Shown: positions 1-6,159 of the stretch, piece by piece
Position numbering within the stretch: the first letter of the stretch is position 1
How the letters are laid out: every line of letters starts with the position of its first letter
Assembly (NCBI GenBank): GCA_038330365.1
Contig: JBBQNY010000044.1
Coordinates: forward strand, 1-19,615
From: JBBQNY01 sp038330365
GTDB lineage: Bacteria > Pseudomonadota > Gammaproteobacteria > Xanthomonadales > Ahniellaceae
DNA length: 19,615 nucleotides
Direction of reading: 5' to 3'
The notes under the pieces: model-generated
The model's database searches: none
What the model was told of the DNA's origin: nothing
What the model saw: only the letters and a program-made list of their open reading frames with translations
Translations under genes and position numbers: made by a program

Positions 1-1
1 A

Positions 2-340
2 GGGCCGGCACGCGCGGAATTCGACCTTGGCTGATTTTCATCGCTACCCCGGTGGGCAGGGGCGACCCGTCGCCTGGATGACTCACGTCACCGGCCGCAC
101 GCAGAACTCTGTCGTGAGCACGATCCCGGACCTCGACGCGCGTGGTCAATGGTGCGGGTGTCCACGACAACCACTTCTCGACGGGCAGATATCACGCCAT
201 ACCACCACCGCCACGCGGCTTTTGTAGGAGCGTGCTTGCGCGCGATGGCGTCATGGTGGAACGGAGCGCGCGGCAAGGACCTGCATGGCGCCATCGCGCG
301 CTAGCGCGCTCCTACAACAGCGCGGGACGTGCATGGCGTT
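2..340. repeat. Composite repeat unit, full copy 1 (about 339 bp)
   Basis: The stretch beginning GGGCCGGCACGCGCGGAATT at 2 recurs near-identically at 341 and 1701, giving a period of 339 bp between the first two copies. The unit contains the landmark CGCAGAACTC at offset 98, a GGGTGTCCACGAC block near offset 153, and a REPIN-like hairpin pair at 224-315. Small reading frames inside the copies are not conserved in a gene-like way and are treated as noncoding. No gene was found in 1-583. Confidence 0.8.
224..315. repeat. REPIN-like inverted REP pair 1
   Basis: The left REP begins GTAGGAGCGTGCTTGCGCGC at 224 and runs to the GATGGCGTCAT block. The right arm (from 284) is its near reverse complement and ends CGCGCTCCTAC at 315. 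Each REP has its own imperfect palindromic core around the GCTTGC/GCTAGC centre. This is the layout of REP doublets (REPINs) mobilised in trans by REP-associated tyrosine transposases; no such transposase gene is in the window. Confidence 0.8.
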
Positions 341-511
341 GGGCCAGCACGCGCGGAGTTCGACCTTGGCTGATTTTCATCACTACCCCGCTGCGCGGGG
401 GCGACCCGTCGCCTGGATGGCTCAAGTCACCGGCCGCACGCAGAACTCGGGCGTGAGCACGATCCCGGACCTGGACGCGCGTGGTCACTGGTGTGGGTGT
501 CCACGACAACC
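341..511. repeat. Composite repeat unit, right-truncated copy 2
   Basis: This copy matches offsets 0 to about 170 of the 339-bp unit (GGGCCAGCACGCGCGGAGTT at 341, CGCAGAACTC at 439, GTGGGTGTCCACGACA at 493). Similarity to copy 1 stops at about 512, where toxin-antitoxin flanking DNA begins, so the REPIN half of this copy is missing. Bases 512-583 are a short downstream flank of the toxin gene; GTGTGGG (491-497) and CCCACAC (523-529) form a loose inverted repeat across the junction. Confidence 0.75.
493..508. repeat. 16-bp direct repeat, left side of toxin-antitoxin cassette
   Basis: GTGGGTGTCCACGACA occurs exactly here and again at 1436-1451, bracketing the toxin-antitoxin pair. It contains a small dyad, GTGG-GTGT-CCAC. 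At this side it belongs to the 339-bp repeat unit. Confidence 0.7.
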
Positions 512-583
512 ATGACTGGTGTCCCACACTTGTGGCCAAAGCAACTGGGCACCGGGGCGGTGCGCGTGAGCGCATTGTCTCGC

Positions 584-859
584 CTACGGCCATTGCCGCT
601 TATGCGGCAGCACGCGTACCACTTCGATCCACAGCGGGCTCACGCGGTAGGCGACCAGGTGTGGGGTGCCTGGCAAATCGAGCACCAGCAGCCCCACGTT
701 GAAGCGATCGCGCCCCATATGCGGCATCGTTTCGAGCAGCTCAATGTGCTTCTTGAGTTTCGTGACAAACGCCACGGGGTCGGGCAACCCGTTGTCGATG
801 CCAAAATCGATGAGGGCGAGCAGGTCCTGTTCGGCCGTCGCCTCGTAACGAATCGGCAT
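584..859 (-). CDS. RelE/ParE-family toxin
   Basis: A 91-residue protein, typical in length for the ParE/RelE superfamily of type II toxins. These act either as mRNA interferases on the ribosome or as gyrase poisons; the sequence does not tell which. Supporting features are the N-terminal helical stretch (IRYEATAEQDLLALIDFG), the central LLETMPHMGRDR, the strand-forming HLVAYRV, and the family-typical C-terminus ending HKRQWP, with basic residues where the active surface lies. It starts 3 nt after the stop of the 161-residue protein upstream, so the two are almost certainly cotranscribed antitoxin-first. The pair is embedded in repeats, which suggests it is mobile or horizontally acquired. Family assignment is fairly secure; subfamily and activity are not. 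Confidence 0.8.
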   Translation of the reverse strand: MPIRYEATAEQDLLALIDFGIDNGLPDPVAFVTKLKKHIELLETMPHMGRDRFNVGLLVLDLPGTPHLVAYRVSPLWIEVVRVLPHKRQWP

Positions 860-862
860 GAC

Positions 863-1348
863 TCAGGCTTTGCGCTCACGGATCGATGTCGCGCGTCTGG
901 CATCGCGTTCGGCGACGCGATTGAGCGCGTGCGCCGCCACCTTGTCCCACAAAGTACCGTGCTCGATCCATTGTGCCTCGCCGCGTTCGATCCTGTCGAT
1001 TGATTGCGCCAGCTCAGTGCGCATCCAGACGGTGTGCGTGGCGTCTTCGTGCAACTGGCGATTCGCGGCGGCGACCTCGGGCCGGGCGCGACGTAGCCGC
1101 CCTGGCTCGTATTGCGCGGCCTCGACCTCGAATCGCTTGATACCGATCTCGCGCAGGGTCTTGATGGCGGTGTCGGTGGTGGCGAAGAGCCGCGGCTGCC
1201 CCGACTTCTGCGCAGCCAACACGAATTCAGACATGCCAACGCGCAGCACGACACCCCACCCGCCCTTCTGGCCCATGATGGTCGCGCGCCGCAAGGAACC
1301 CGCATCGACGTGCGTGCGCAACGCCGCCAGCTGGATCGTGCTTGTCAT
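863..1348 (-). CDS. Antitoxin partner of the RelE/ParE toxin
   Basis: A 161-residue protein encoded directly upstream of the toxin with a 3-nt gap, the usual antitoxin-first order. Residues 1-90 include GGWGVVLRVG and LREIGIKRFEV, which resemble a family annotated on plasmids as ParC-like or partition-associated proteins beside RelE/ParE toxins (recalled similarity, not searched). The C-terminal third (LAQSIDRIERGEAQWIEH, then LWDKVAAHALNRVAERDARR) is charged and helical, like the toxin-wrapping tail of ParD/RelB-type antitoxins. It is longer than most antitoxins (70-100 aa), consistent with a DNA-binding N-terminal part plus a toxin-binding tail. Autoregulation is expected but no operator is clear; GAGAG lies about 8 nt before the ATG. 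The antitoxin role is inferred from context plus the tail. Confidence 0.7.
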   Translation of the reverse strand: MTSTIQLAALRTHVDAGSLRRATIMGQKGGWGVVLRVGMSEFVLAAQKSGQPRLFATTDTAIKTLREIGIKRFEVEAAQYEPGRLRRARPEVAAANRQLHEDATHTVWMRTELAQSIDRIERGEAQWIEHGTLWDKVAAHALNRVAERDARRATSIRERKA

Positions 1349-1435
1349 AGGTGTCTCTCAGAGGTGTATTGACTACGCGCAATCATGACATAACTGCCGC
1401 GCGTCGATTGCGTGTAGAAAGCTGCTGACGCTGAC

Positions 1436-1451
1436 GTGGGTGTCCACGACA
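1436..1451. repeat. 16-bp direct repeat, right side of toxin-antitoxin cassette
   Basis: Second exact copy of GTGGGTGTCCACGACA, 943 bp from the first. Here the dyad extends by one pair (CGTGG-GTGT-CCACG). It is followed after six bases by re-entry into the 339-bp repeat at offset 98 rather than by the sequence that normally follows this motif inside the unit. Confidence 0.7.
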
Positions 1452-1457
1452 TTCGTC

Positions 1458-1700
1458 CGCAGAACTCTGGCGTGAGCACGATCCCGGACCTCGACGCGCG
1501 TGGTCACTGGTGCGGGTGTCCACGACAACCACTTCTCGACGGGCAGATATCACGCCATACCACCACAGCCACGCGGCTTTTGTAGGAGCGTGCTTGCGCG
1601 CGATGGCGTCATGGTGGAACGGAGCGCGCACGGCAAGAACGTGCATGGCGCCATCGCGCGCTAGCGCGCTCCTACAACAGCGCGGGACATGCATTTCGTT
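1458..1700. repeat. Composite repeat unit, left-truncated copy 3
   Basis: Starts abruptly at CGCAGAACTC (offset 98 of the unit) and then follows copy 1 closely through the REPIN to the next unit boundary at 1701. Bases 1349-1435, between the antitoxin start and this block, hold the probable toxin-antitoxin promoter region but no confidently placed hexamers. Confidence 0.75.
1582..1675. repeat. REPIN-like inverted REP pair 2
   Basis: Nearly identical to the pair at 224-315: it starts GTAGGAGCGTGCTTGCGCGC and ends CGCGCTCCTAC, with a 2-bp longer spacer. It lies at the same offset inside the 339-bp unit, so it spread with the larger unit rather than by independent insertion. Confidence 0.8.
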
Positions 1701-1817
1701 GGGCCGGCACGCGCGGAATTCGACCATGGCTGATTTTCATCACTGCCCCGGTGGGCGGGGGCGATCCGTGGCCTGGATGACTCAGGTCACCGGCCGCACG
1801 CAGAAGTCTGGCGTGAG
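1701..1817. repeat. Composite repeat unit, right-truncated copy 4
   Basis: Begins GGGCCGGCACGCGCGGAATT and follows copies 1 and 2 up to GGCGTGAG at 1817. The other copies then continue CACGATCC, whereas here the methyltransferase reading frame begins. The copy overlaps the 3' end of that gene and contributes its stop codon. Confidence 0.75.
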
Positions 1818-2846
1818 ATGGTTCCAGCAGCGCGGTTTTGCTGCGCGGTCGCGAACCATCACCGCCATCATATGGGTGGGTTTGATTCGACCGGCCTGTA
1901 TTTCGGCGTCGTCGCGGGCGTTTACACGGTCGATGAAGTTCCGGTCCCATTCGCGTTCCGGCGAGAAATGGTGCCCGAAACTGCGGTCGACAAAGGGCGA
2001 GATCACGTTGCCGAAGGCGAAGAAAAAGCGGAAGCCGAACTGCTGCATCGCCAGCGGCAGGATGTCCTGGGCACGAATGCCCTCGAAGCCGTACGCCGAG
2101 CAATCCCAATCCAGGAATTCGTCCTCCTGACGCTGCAAGGCGAGGTTGTATTGATATTCCGGCGGCAGTTCGCACCAGAATTCCTGCAGGATCGACAGAG
2201 CCTCGGGCCAGCGCTGATGTCCGTTGCGGCCGATCATGTCCGAGGTGATGAAGACTCCTTCGCGACCGATGGCGTCGTGGATCGAAGCGAAGAGATGCTC
2301 GAGGTCCTGGACATGATGCAGACACTGGTTGGCCAGCACCATGTCCCATGTCCGGCTCGGCGACCAGTGGTTGAAGTCGCCGACTTCGAACGCGAACTGC
2401 TTTGCAAATCCCGATGCAGCGGCCAGATCCGCGCCGCGTTCGAGCATCGCCGGAGTGAGATCCAGGCAGGTGAAGTGGAATAGATCAAAACCCCGGTCCG
2501 CAAGCAGCTGGGCAATACGCATCTCGGTGTCGCAGTTGCCCGATCCAATGCTCAGGATGCGCACGGCGCCGGCCTGACTGTCCGACTTGCGCACGATCTC
2601 CTTGGCGAAGAAGTCCTCGGGATACGAGTAGCCAAGCTCTTCCAGCCGCGGTCTCAGGAATCCGTTCGACCAGTACGAGAAGATCTCGGGCAATCGACTG
2701 ATATCAAGCTCGTCAGTGAAGCGTTCGATCTCCTGGAGTACGCGATCGTCGTAGCCTTCCGGCGCTGCCTCCCGCAGCCGGCTGCGCGCCCGGGCGCGGG
2801 CCCGCATGCGAAGTTGCTCCCATCGCTGGAGCAGGCCGGCAATCAC
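1782..2846 (-). CDS. Class I SAM-dependent methyltransferase with repeat-derived C-terminus
   Basis: A 354-residue protein with a Rossmann-type methyltransferase core. Motif I is ILSIGSGN (97-104), followed by a DL pair at 129-130 for the ribose-binding acidic position, an acidic GDF near 156-158, and LANQCLHHV (171-179) as motif IV/V. An Arg-rich N-terminal helix (about 11-28) precedes it. The start is GTG, overlapping the stop of the preceding methyltransferase gene as GTGA (2843-2846), so the two are translationally coupled. The last 11 residues (LTPDFCVRPVT) and the stop lie in the 339-bp repeat; the native end was probably near residue 343. Substrate cannot be told; the neighbouring exported propeller and sister enzyme suggest a shared modification pathway. 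Activity is plausible because all SAM motifs are upstream of the junction. Confidence 0.8.
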   Translation of the reverse strand: MIAGLLQRWEQLRMRARARARSRLREAAPEGYDDRVLQEIERFTDELDISRLPEIFSYWSNGFLRPRLEELGYSYPEDFFAKEIVRKSDSQAGAVRILSIGSGNCDTEMRIAQLLADRGFDLFHFTCLDLTPAMLERGADLAAASGFAKQFAFEVGDFNHWSPSRTWDMVLANQCLHHVQDLEHLFASIHDAIGREGVFITSDMIGRNGHQRWPEALSILQEFWCELPPEYQYNLALQRQEDEFLDWDCSAYGFEGIRAQDILPLAMQQFGFRFFFAFGNVISPFVDRSFGHHFSPEREWDRNFIDRVNARDDAEIQAGRIKPTHMMAVMVRDRAAKPRCWNHLTPDFCVRPVT

Positions 2847-3589
2847 ACGCCGGCAGCGACGCGTGTGCTGCGCAGGAGCGCGAAGGCGCGCTCATCGCGC
2901 TCCAGGTGCGCCGGCTCCGAACCGGAGGTGCAGCCCACGGTCTTCCACGCCTCGATCTCCCATCCGCAGCGCGTGACGAGCCGCTTGAGCCCGGGCTGCG
3001 AGAAGATCCAGTAATTGGTGGAATCGTTATTGCACTCGGACGGATCGAGCAGGTAGGCCAGGGGCGCCGCATCGAGTTTCAGACCCTGGGCCGTACGTGC
3101 GGCCACGCGCGTGCTGATCACGATGCGCTCGCAGCGGGACGCGAGCTTCTCCAGCACGAAGTAGGGATTCTTGAGGTGGTAGAGAATGCCGAGCATGAAC
3201 GCCAGGCCATAGCGCTCACGCGGCAACTCGAAGTAGGTGTCGAGATCGGTCTCGGTGATCGATGCTGCAGACCCGAGCAGGCCGTGCAGGGTGCGCACGC
3301 CCCGCATGCCGTTCCAGTTGGTCGCCGGCCAGTCCACGAAATCGACTTCGCGCCCCTCGGACTCCAGGAAGTAGCCGAGATCACCGTCCGCACAGCCGAT
3401 GTCGGCGATGGGCCCCTTCACCTTCTGCAGCAGATCACCCAGCTTGCCGTCGAGCAGATTCTCGAGGTGCCAGACGTTGGCCATTATGTCGTAGCCGTAC
3501 CAGGTTGTATCCGGCGGTGAGGTGCCCTGCTTCAGGTCGCCGACGCGCTGGATGAAAGCGAGCGCGGCAGCGGTGACGGGAGTCTTCAT
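2843..3589 (-). CDS. Class I SAM-dependent methyltransferase, CmoB/DUF1698-like
   Basis: A 248-residue protein. Motif I is IADIGCADGD (61-70), with VDFVDW (82-87) in the motif II position and GILYHLKNP (134-142), which recalls the GVLYHRRSP segment of CmoB-type (Methyltransf_9) enzymes. It lacks the remainder of a true CmoB, so it is called only CmoB-like, and its substrate is unknown. The ATG has a good Shine-Dalgarno (AAGGAT, 4 nt upstream). It lies 50 bp after the propeller gene and overlaps the next methyltransferase by four bases, pointing to one operon. The protein is soluble with no signal peptide, so it would act in the cytoplasm while the propeller protein is exported. Confidence 0.8.
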   Translation of the reverse strand: MKTPVTAAALAFIQRVGDLKQGTSPPDTTWYGYDIMANVWHLENLLDGKLGDLLQKVKGPIADIGCADGDLGYFLESEGREVDFVDWPATNWNGMRGVRTLHGLLGSAASITETDLDTYFELPRERYGLAFMLGILYHLKNPYFVLEKLASRCERIVISTRVAARTAQGLKLDAAPLAYLLDPSECNNDSTNYWIFSQPGLKRLVTRCGWEIEAWKTVGCTSGSEPAHLERDERAFALLRSTRVAAGV

Positions 3590-3639
3590 GGATGATCCTT
3601 GGGTCGGCTTTCAGGTTCTGCGCCCAGGGACCTGCGCGC

Positions 3640-5085
3640 TCAGTGCCCCTGCGGCGTGGGCTGACCGCGCAGGCTCGCCGGCAGCGGCAACGGCTCGGGC
3701 ATGGGCTGCTTGAGCGCGGAGCGGAAGATGCGCACGCCTTCAAGCGACGCCGGCGCCATCAGCTTCCCCTGCCCGTCCACCAGGTGCTTCTGCGAATTGG
3801 CGATCATATAGAAGCCGTCGTCGCCAACCGCACCGTTCCCGGGAATGCCGAATGCGGCATTGGCGGCATCCAGGATCTGCGTGTTCACGATCTGGTGCCC
3901 CTTCTCGTCCAGCGCGAAACGCATGACGCGTGCCGGCGGAAACCCGTTCTGGACCGCGATCATCTTGTTGTCATGCCACGCGAGCGCGTCGACGGCATAC
4001 AGGGTGAGACTGGGTGGCCCGGTCAACTGGAACGCCGTTCCGGCCGCGAGATCGATGCCGAGAATGCCGAGCTCATGATCGGCGAGATACAGGACGTCGC
4101 CGCGGCCGTTGACGACGAGGGCACGGATGCCAGTGAGCTTGGGGTTTTCGGCGACTTTGACGATGGACGAGTCTTCGATCTTCCAGATGATCGGCTGCAC
4201 GCTGTCTGCCACGAACAGCGAACCGTCCGGCGCGATGGCGAGGCTGGACGGCACATGCGGGGCGCCATCCGCCGCGATGTCGACCCGGCGCAGCAACTTG
4301 CCGGTGGCGAGATCGAACTTGAGCACGGCAGACTCGCCGTAGCGTTCAGGATCGGACTTGGGCGCGTGCGGCACTTGCGCCGATGCAACCCACAGGACCT
4401 TGCGCGCAGCGTCGACCGCGATGTCGAAAACGCCGCCGATGCCGTTGGCTGCATTGGGCACCACGAAATCGACCAGCTTGCCGTCGCCACCCACGCGGTA
4501 GACCTTGCCCGTGCGCACGGAGCCCACCAGGACGGCCTTGCGCGTCGGATCCCACGCGACCGACTCGACCAGCAGGTCTTCCTTCGGCAAGGTCGCTACA
4601 ACCTTGCCGGCGCCGATGGACTTGCGGTGGTCGCCGAAGTGCTCGACGAGGTAATCCCACACCTGGGTACCGTGCAGGTTCTCGAGGCGCTCGTCGTCCG
4701 CGATGTCGAAGCCGTAGCCCTGGTCCGGCAGGCGCATCAGGGCGTTGTAACCGCCGGTCTTGTCGTTGCGCATGGCGTAGCTCGCCGCGATCTCGACCTG
4801 GATATTGCCGGCGTAGGGCCGCAGCTCCAGCACGCGCTGCATGATCTGGCCGTACCGGCTCCAGTCCTTGCGCTCGGCGGCTTCGCTGCCCATGCGCAGG
4901 AGATCCGGCACCGAGGTCATGCCCGCGATATCGTCCTCCTGCTGCGGTGGCGGTGGCGCAGGCGCTGCCGTCGGCACGGGTGCTGCTGCCGGCGCGGGCG
5001 CACTCAGCGGTTGGGCCTGCACCATCGAGGCCAGCGAGAGCACCAGCAGGCTGGCGGTGAGCTTGAAATCAAAACGGATCGTCAT
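3640..5085 (-). CDS. Exported beta-propeller (SMP-30/NHL-like) protein with TPR-like N-terminal region
   Basis: A 481-residue protein. Residues 1-24 are a Sec signal (ASLLVLSLASMVQA, cleavage likely before QPL), followed by an Ala/Pro-rich linker (about 26-48). Helices at about 55-150 (LLRMGSEAAERKDW, VEIAASYAMRND) look TPR-like. From about 160 the protein shows repeated strand motifs of a six-bladed-type propeller: VESVAWDPTRKAVLVGSV, FDIAVDAARKVLWVAS, PSSLAIAPDGSLFVAD, YAVDALAWHDNKMIAV. These resemble SMP-30/gluconolactonase or NHL folds, but no catalytic metal ligands can be assigned, so binding rather than catalysis is equally possible. It is the first gene of a probable operon with two methyltransferases and is divergent from the NUDIX gene. 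The Shine-Dalgarno is weak. Confidence 0.75.
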   Translation of the reverse strand: MTIRFDFKLTASLLVLSLASMVQAQPLSAPAPAAAPVPTAAPAPPPPQQEDDIAGMTSVPDLLRMGSEAAERKDWSRYGQIMQRVLELRPYAGNIQVEIAASYAMRNDKTGGYNALMRLPDQGYGFDIADDERLENLHGTQVWDYLVEHFGDHRKSIGAGKVVATLPKEDLLVESVAWDPTRKAVLVGSVRTGKVYRVGGDGKLVDFVVPNAANGIGGVFDIAVDAARKVLWVASAQVPHAPKSDPERYGESAVLKFDLATGKLLRRVDIAADGAPHVPSSLAIAPDGSLFVADSVQPIIWKIEDSSIVKVAENPKLTGIRALVVNGRGDVLYLADHELGILGIDLAAGTAFQLTGPPSLTLYAVDALAWHDNKMIAVQNGFPPARVMRFALDEKGHQIVNTQILDAANAAFGIPGNGAVGDDGFYMIANSQKHLVDGQGKLMAPASLEGVRIFRSALKQPMPEPLPLPASLRGQPTPQGH

Positions 5086-5163
5086 CGGTAAGCCTGAGTG
5101 AAATGAAGGGCCATCCCGTGAATCGGGCGGACCGGATGGGACAACGAGGCAACGGCAGGGGTT

Positions 5164-5198
5164 CCGCTGGCAGAATGGTGGTCATTCTGCCGCAGCGG
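5164..5198. promoter_or_regulatory. Long inverted repeat upstream of the NUDIX gene
   Basis: Perfect 9-bp arms GGCAGAATG (5169-5177) and CATTCTGCC (5183-5191) around a 5-nt loop, extended by CCGCT (5164-5168) pairing with AGCGG (5194-5198) across a 2-nt bulge. It ends 13 nt before the NUDIX ATG, in the 126-bp divergent intergenic region. There is no T-tract on either strand, so it is not a normal terminator; a repressor operator or 5'-UTR hairpin is more likely. Confidence 0.55.
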
Positions 5199-5211
5199 AT
5201 CCAGCGCACCC

Positions 5212-5736
5212 ATGTCCGATACTGAAACCCTGTTCGCGGGAAAGTGGCTCCGCATCAAACGCCGTGGCACATGGGAATTCGCGGAGCGTACCAACCGCGG
5301 TGGCGGAGCCGTGATTGTGATTGCCGAGACCGCTGAAGGCAAAGTCGTATTCGTCGAGCAGTTCCGGGTGCCGATCAACGCGCGCACCATCGAGATGCCT
5401 GCGGGGCTGATCGGCGACGATGAAGCGGCCGATGACGACGACATTCTCGCCACCGCCAGGCGGGAGCTGATCGAGGAAACGGGCTACGACGGTGACTCGT
5501 TCGAGCACATCCTCACGGGTCCCACGTCCGCCGGCATGAGCAACGAGATGGTCGCCTTCGTGCTTGCGCGCGGACTGCGCCGCGTGGGCGCCGGCGGCGG
5601 CGTCGATGGTGAAAACATCACCGTGCACGAGGTTCTGCGCAGCGATGCAGCGCAGTGGCTGTTGCGGAAACAGTCCGAAGGGTTCGGTATCGACCTCAAA
5701 CTGTTCGCAGGGCTATGGTTCCTCGAGCGCGCGTAG
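5212..5736 (+). CDS. NUDIX hydrolase, probable ADP-sugar/ADP-ribose pyrophosphatase
   Basis: A 174-residue protein. The Nudix box runs from G65 (AGLIGDDE) to RELIEETGY (84-92), with the REUxEE metal-binding core intact at 84-89. The spacing between the first Glu (71) and this core is 12 residues instead of the canonical 7, filled by an Asp-rich insert (DDDD). The flanking sequence is ADP-ribose pyrophosphatase-like: VVFVEQFRVP and EMPAGLIG before the box, and the PTSAGMSNE segment after it, where NudF-type enzymes place substrate and metal contacts. Likely role: hydrolysis of ADP-ribose or a related nucleoside diphosphate derivative in the cytosol. The gene stands alone, with a large inverted repeat just upstream and a terminator-like hairpin after it. 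The upstream Shine-Dalgarno is poor. Family is certain, substrate only likely. Confidence 0.85.
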   Translation: MSDTETLFAGKWLRIKRRGTWEFAERTNRGGGAVIVIAETAEGKVVFVEQFRVPINARTIEMPAGLIGDDEAADDDDILATARRELIEETGYDGDSFEHILTGPTSAGMSNEMVAFVLARGLRRVGAGGGVDGENITVHEVLRSDAAQWLLRKQSEGFGIDLKLFAGLWFLERA

Positions 5737-5770
5737 TTTCCTCCCGGCGCAAGATCCCGCCTCGAACAAT

Positions 5771-5816
5771 GGGACCGCGGGTGCGTTCCTGCAGCAGGCA
5801 CCCGTCCCACCATTTT
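5771..5816 (+). terminator. Candidate intrinsic terminator after the NUDIX gene
   Basis: GGGAC (5771-5775), a CGC bulge, then GGGTGC (5779-5784) pair with GCACCC (5798-5803) and GTCCC (5804-5808). TTTT follows at 5813-5816. It lies 35 bp past the NUDIX stop. The T-tract is short, so efficiency is uncertain. Confidence 0.5.
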
Positions 5817-5855
5817 CCGAGCATGTGCGCGCGTCCACGCGCAGGTCGCCAACAG

Positions 5856-5907
5856 AGGAAGCCCGCGCTGGCGTCGTGCATGCGCGCATACCTGCAGCGG
5901 GCTTCCT
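5856..5907. repeat. 11-bp inverted repeat abutting a REPIN
   Basis: AGGAAGCCCGC (5856-5866) is the exact reverse complement of GCGGGCTTCCT (5897-5907). The right arm ends one base before the REPIN that starts at 5908. The loop is 30 nt and GC-rich with its own short palindromes (TGCATGCGCGCA). No T-tract follows. Confidence 0.55.
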
Positions 5908-5999
5908 GTAGGAGCGCGCTTGCGCGCGATGGCGTCATGCAATGACGTGCATCTGCGTCCAATTCACCATGACGCCATCGCGCGCAAGCGCGCTCCTAC
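5908..5999. repeat. REPIN-like inverted REP pair 3
   Basis: GTAGGAGCGCGCTTGCGCGC at 5908 continues through GATGGCGTCATG. The right arm, from CATGACGCCATC to CGCGCTCCTAC at 5999, is its reverse complement over about 31 bp, the cleanest of the three pairs. It sits in the intergenic space between convergent NUDIX and transglycosylase genes and is not inside the 339-bp unit seen at the window start. Confidence 0.85.
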
Positions 6000-6110
6000 A
6001 TCAGTCCGGCGCTGGCACGCGCTCGAATTGATGTTGAGGGTTCCGTCGGGCCTGGGGCAAGCAGGCGTCACTGCGGCGGTAATCCGGCCCGGTCTTCCGT
6101 GGCCGGGCGT

Positions 6111-6140
6111 TCGCGGCAGCGCGCGGCAGCGCGCGGCAGT
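6111..6140. repeat. Three tandem 10-bp units
   Basis: TCGCGGCAGC, GCGCGGCAGC and GCGCGGCAGT lie end to end, 19 bp downstream of the transglycosylase stop. The rest of 6000-6159 holds only CCGGCC/GGCCGG dyads that may form a GC-rich hairpin at the end of that gene. Confidence 0.6.
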
Positions 6141-6159
6141 ACCGCGCAAGCGCTGCCTC

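Noticed and set aside
142..515. Short open frames inside the 339-bp repeats
   Set aside because: They cross REPIN hairpins, differ in frame between copies and lack consistent start signals.
1..1817. CRISPR array or integron attC array
   Set aside because: Repeats are long (339 bp) with no short regular repeat-spacer pattern, and no RYYYAAC/GTTRRRY core pair or integrase was found at the cassette edges.
584..1817. Intact insertion sequence carrying the toxin-antitoxin pair
   Set aside because: No transposase frame and no terminal inverted repeats were found, only the 16-bp direct repeat and broken repeat units.
3592..5091. 499-residue plus-strand open frame
   Set aside because: Antisense shadow of the exported propeller protein, which has a signal peptide and clear blade motifs.
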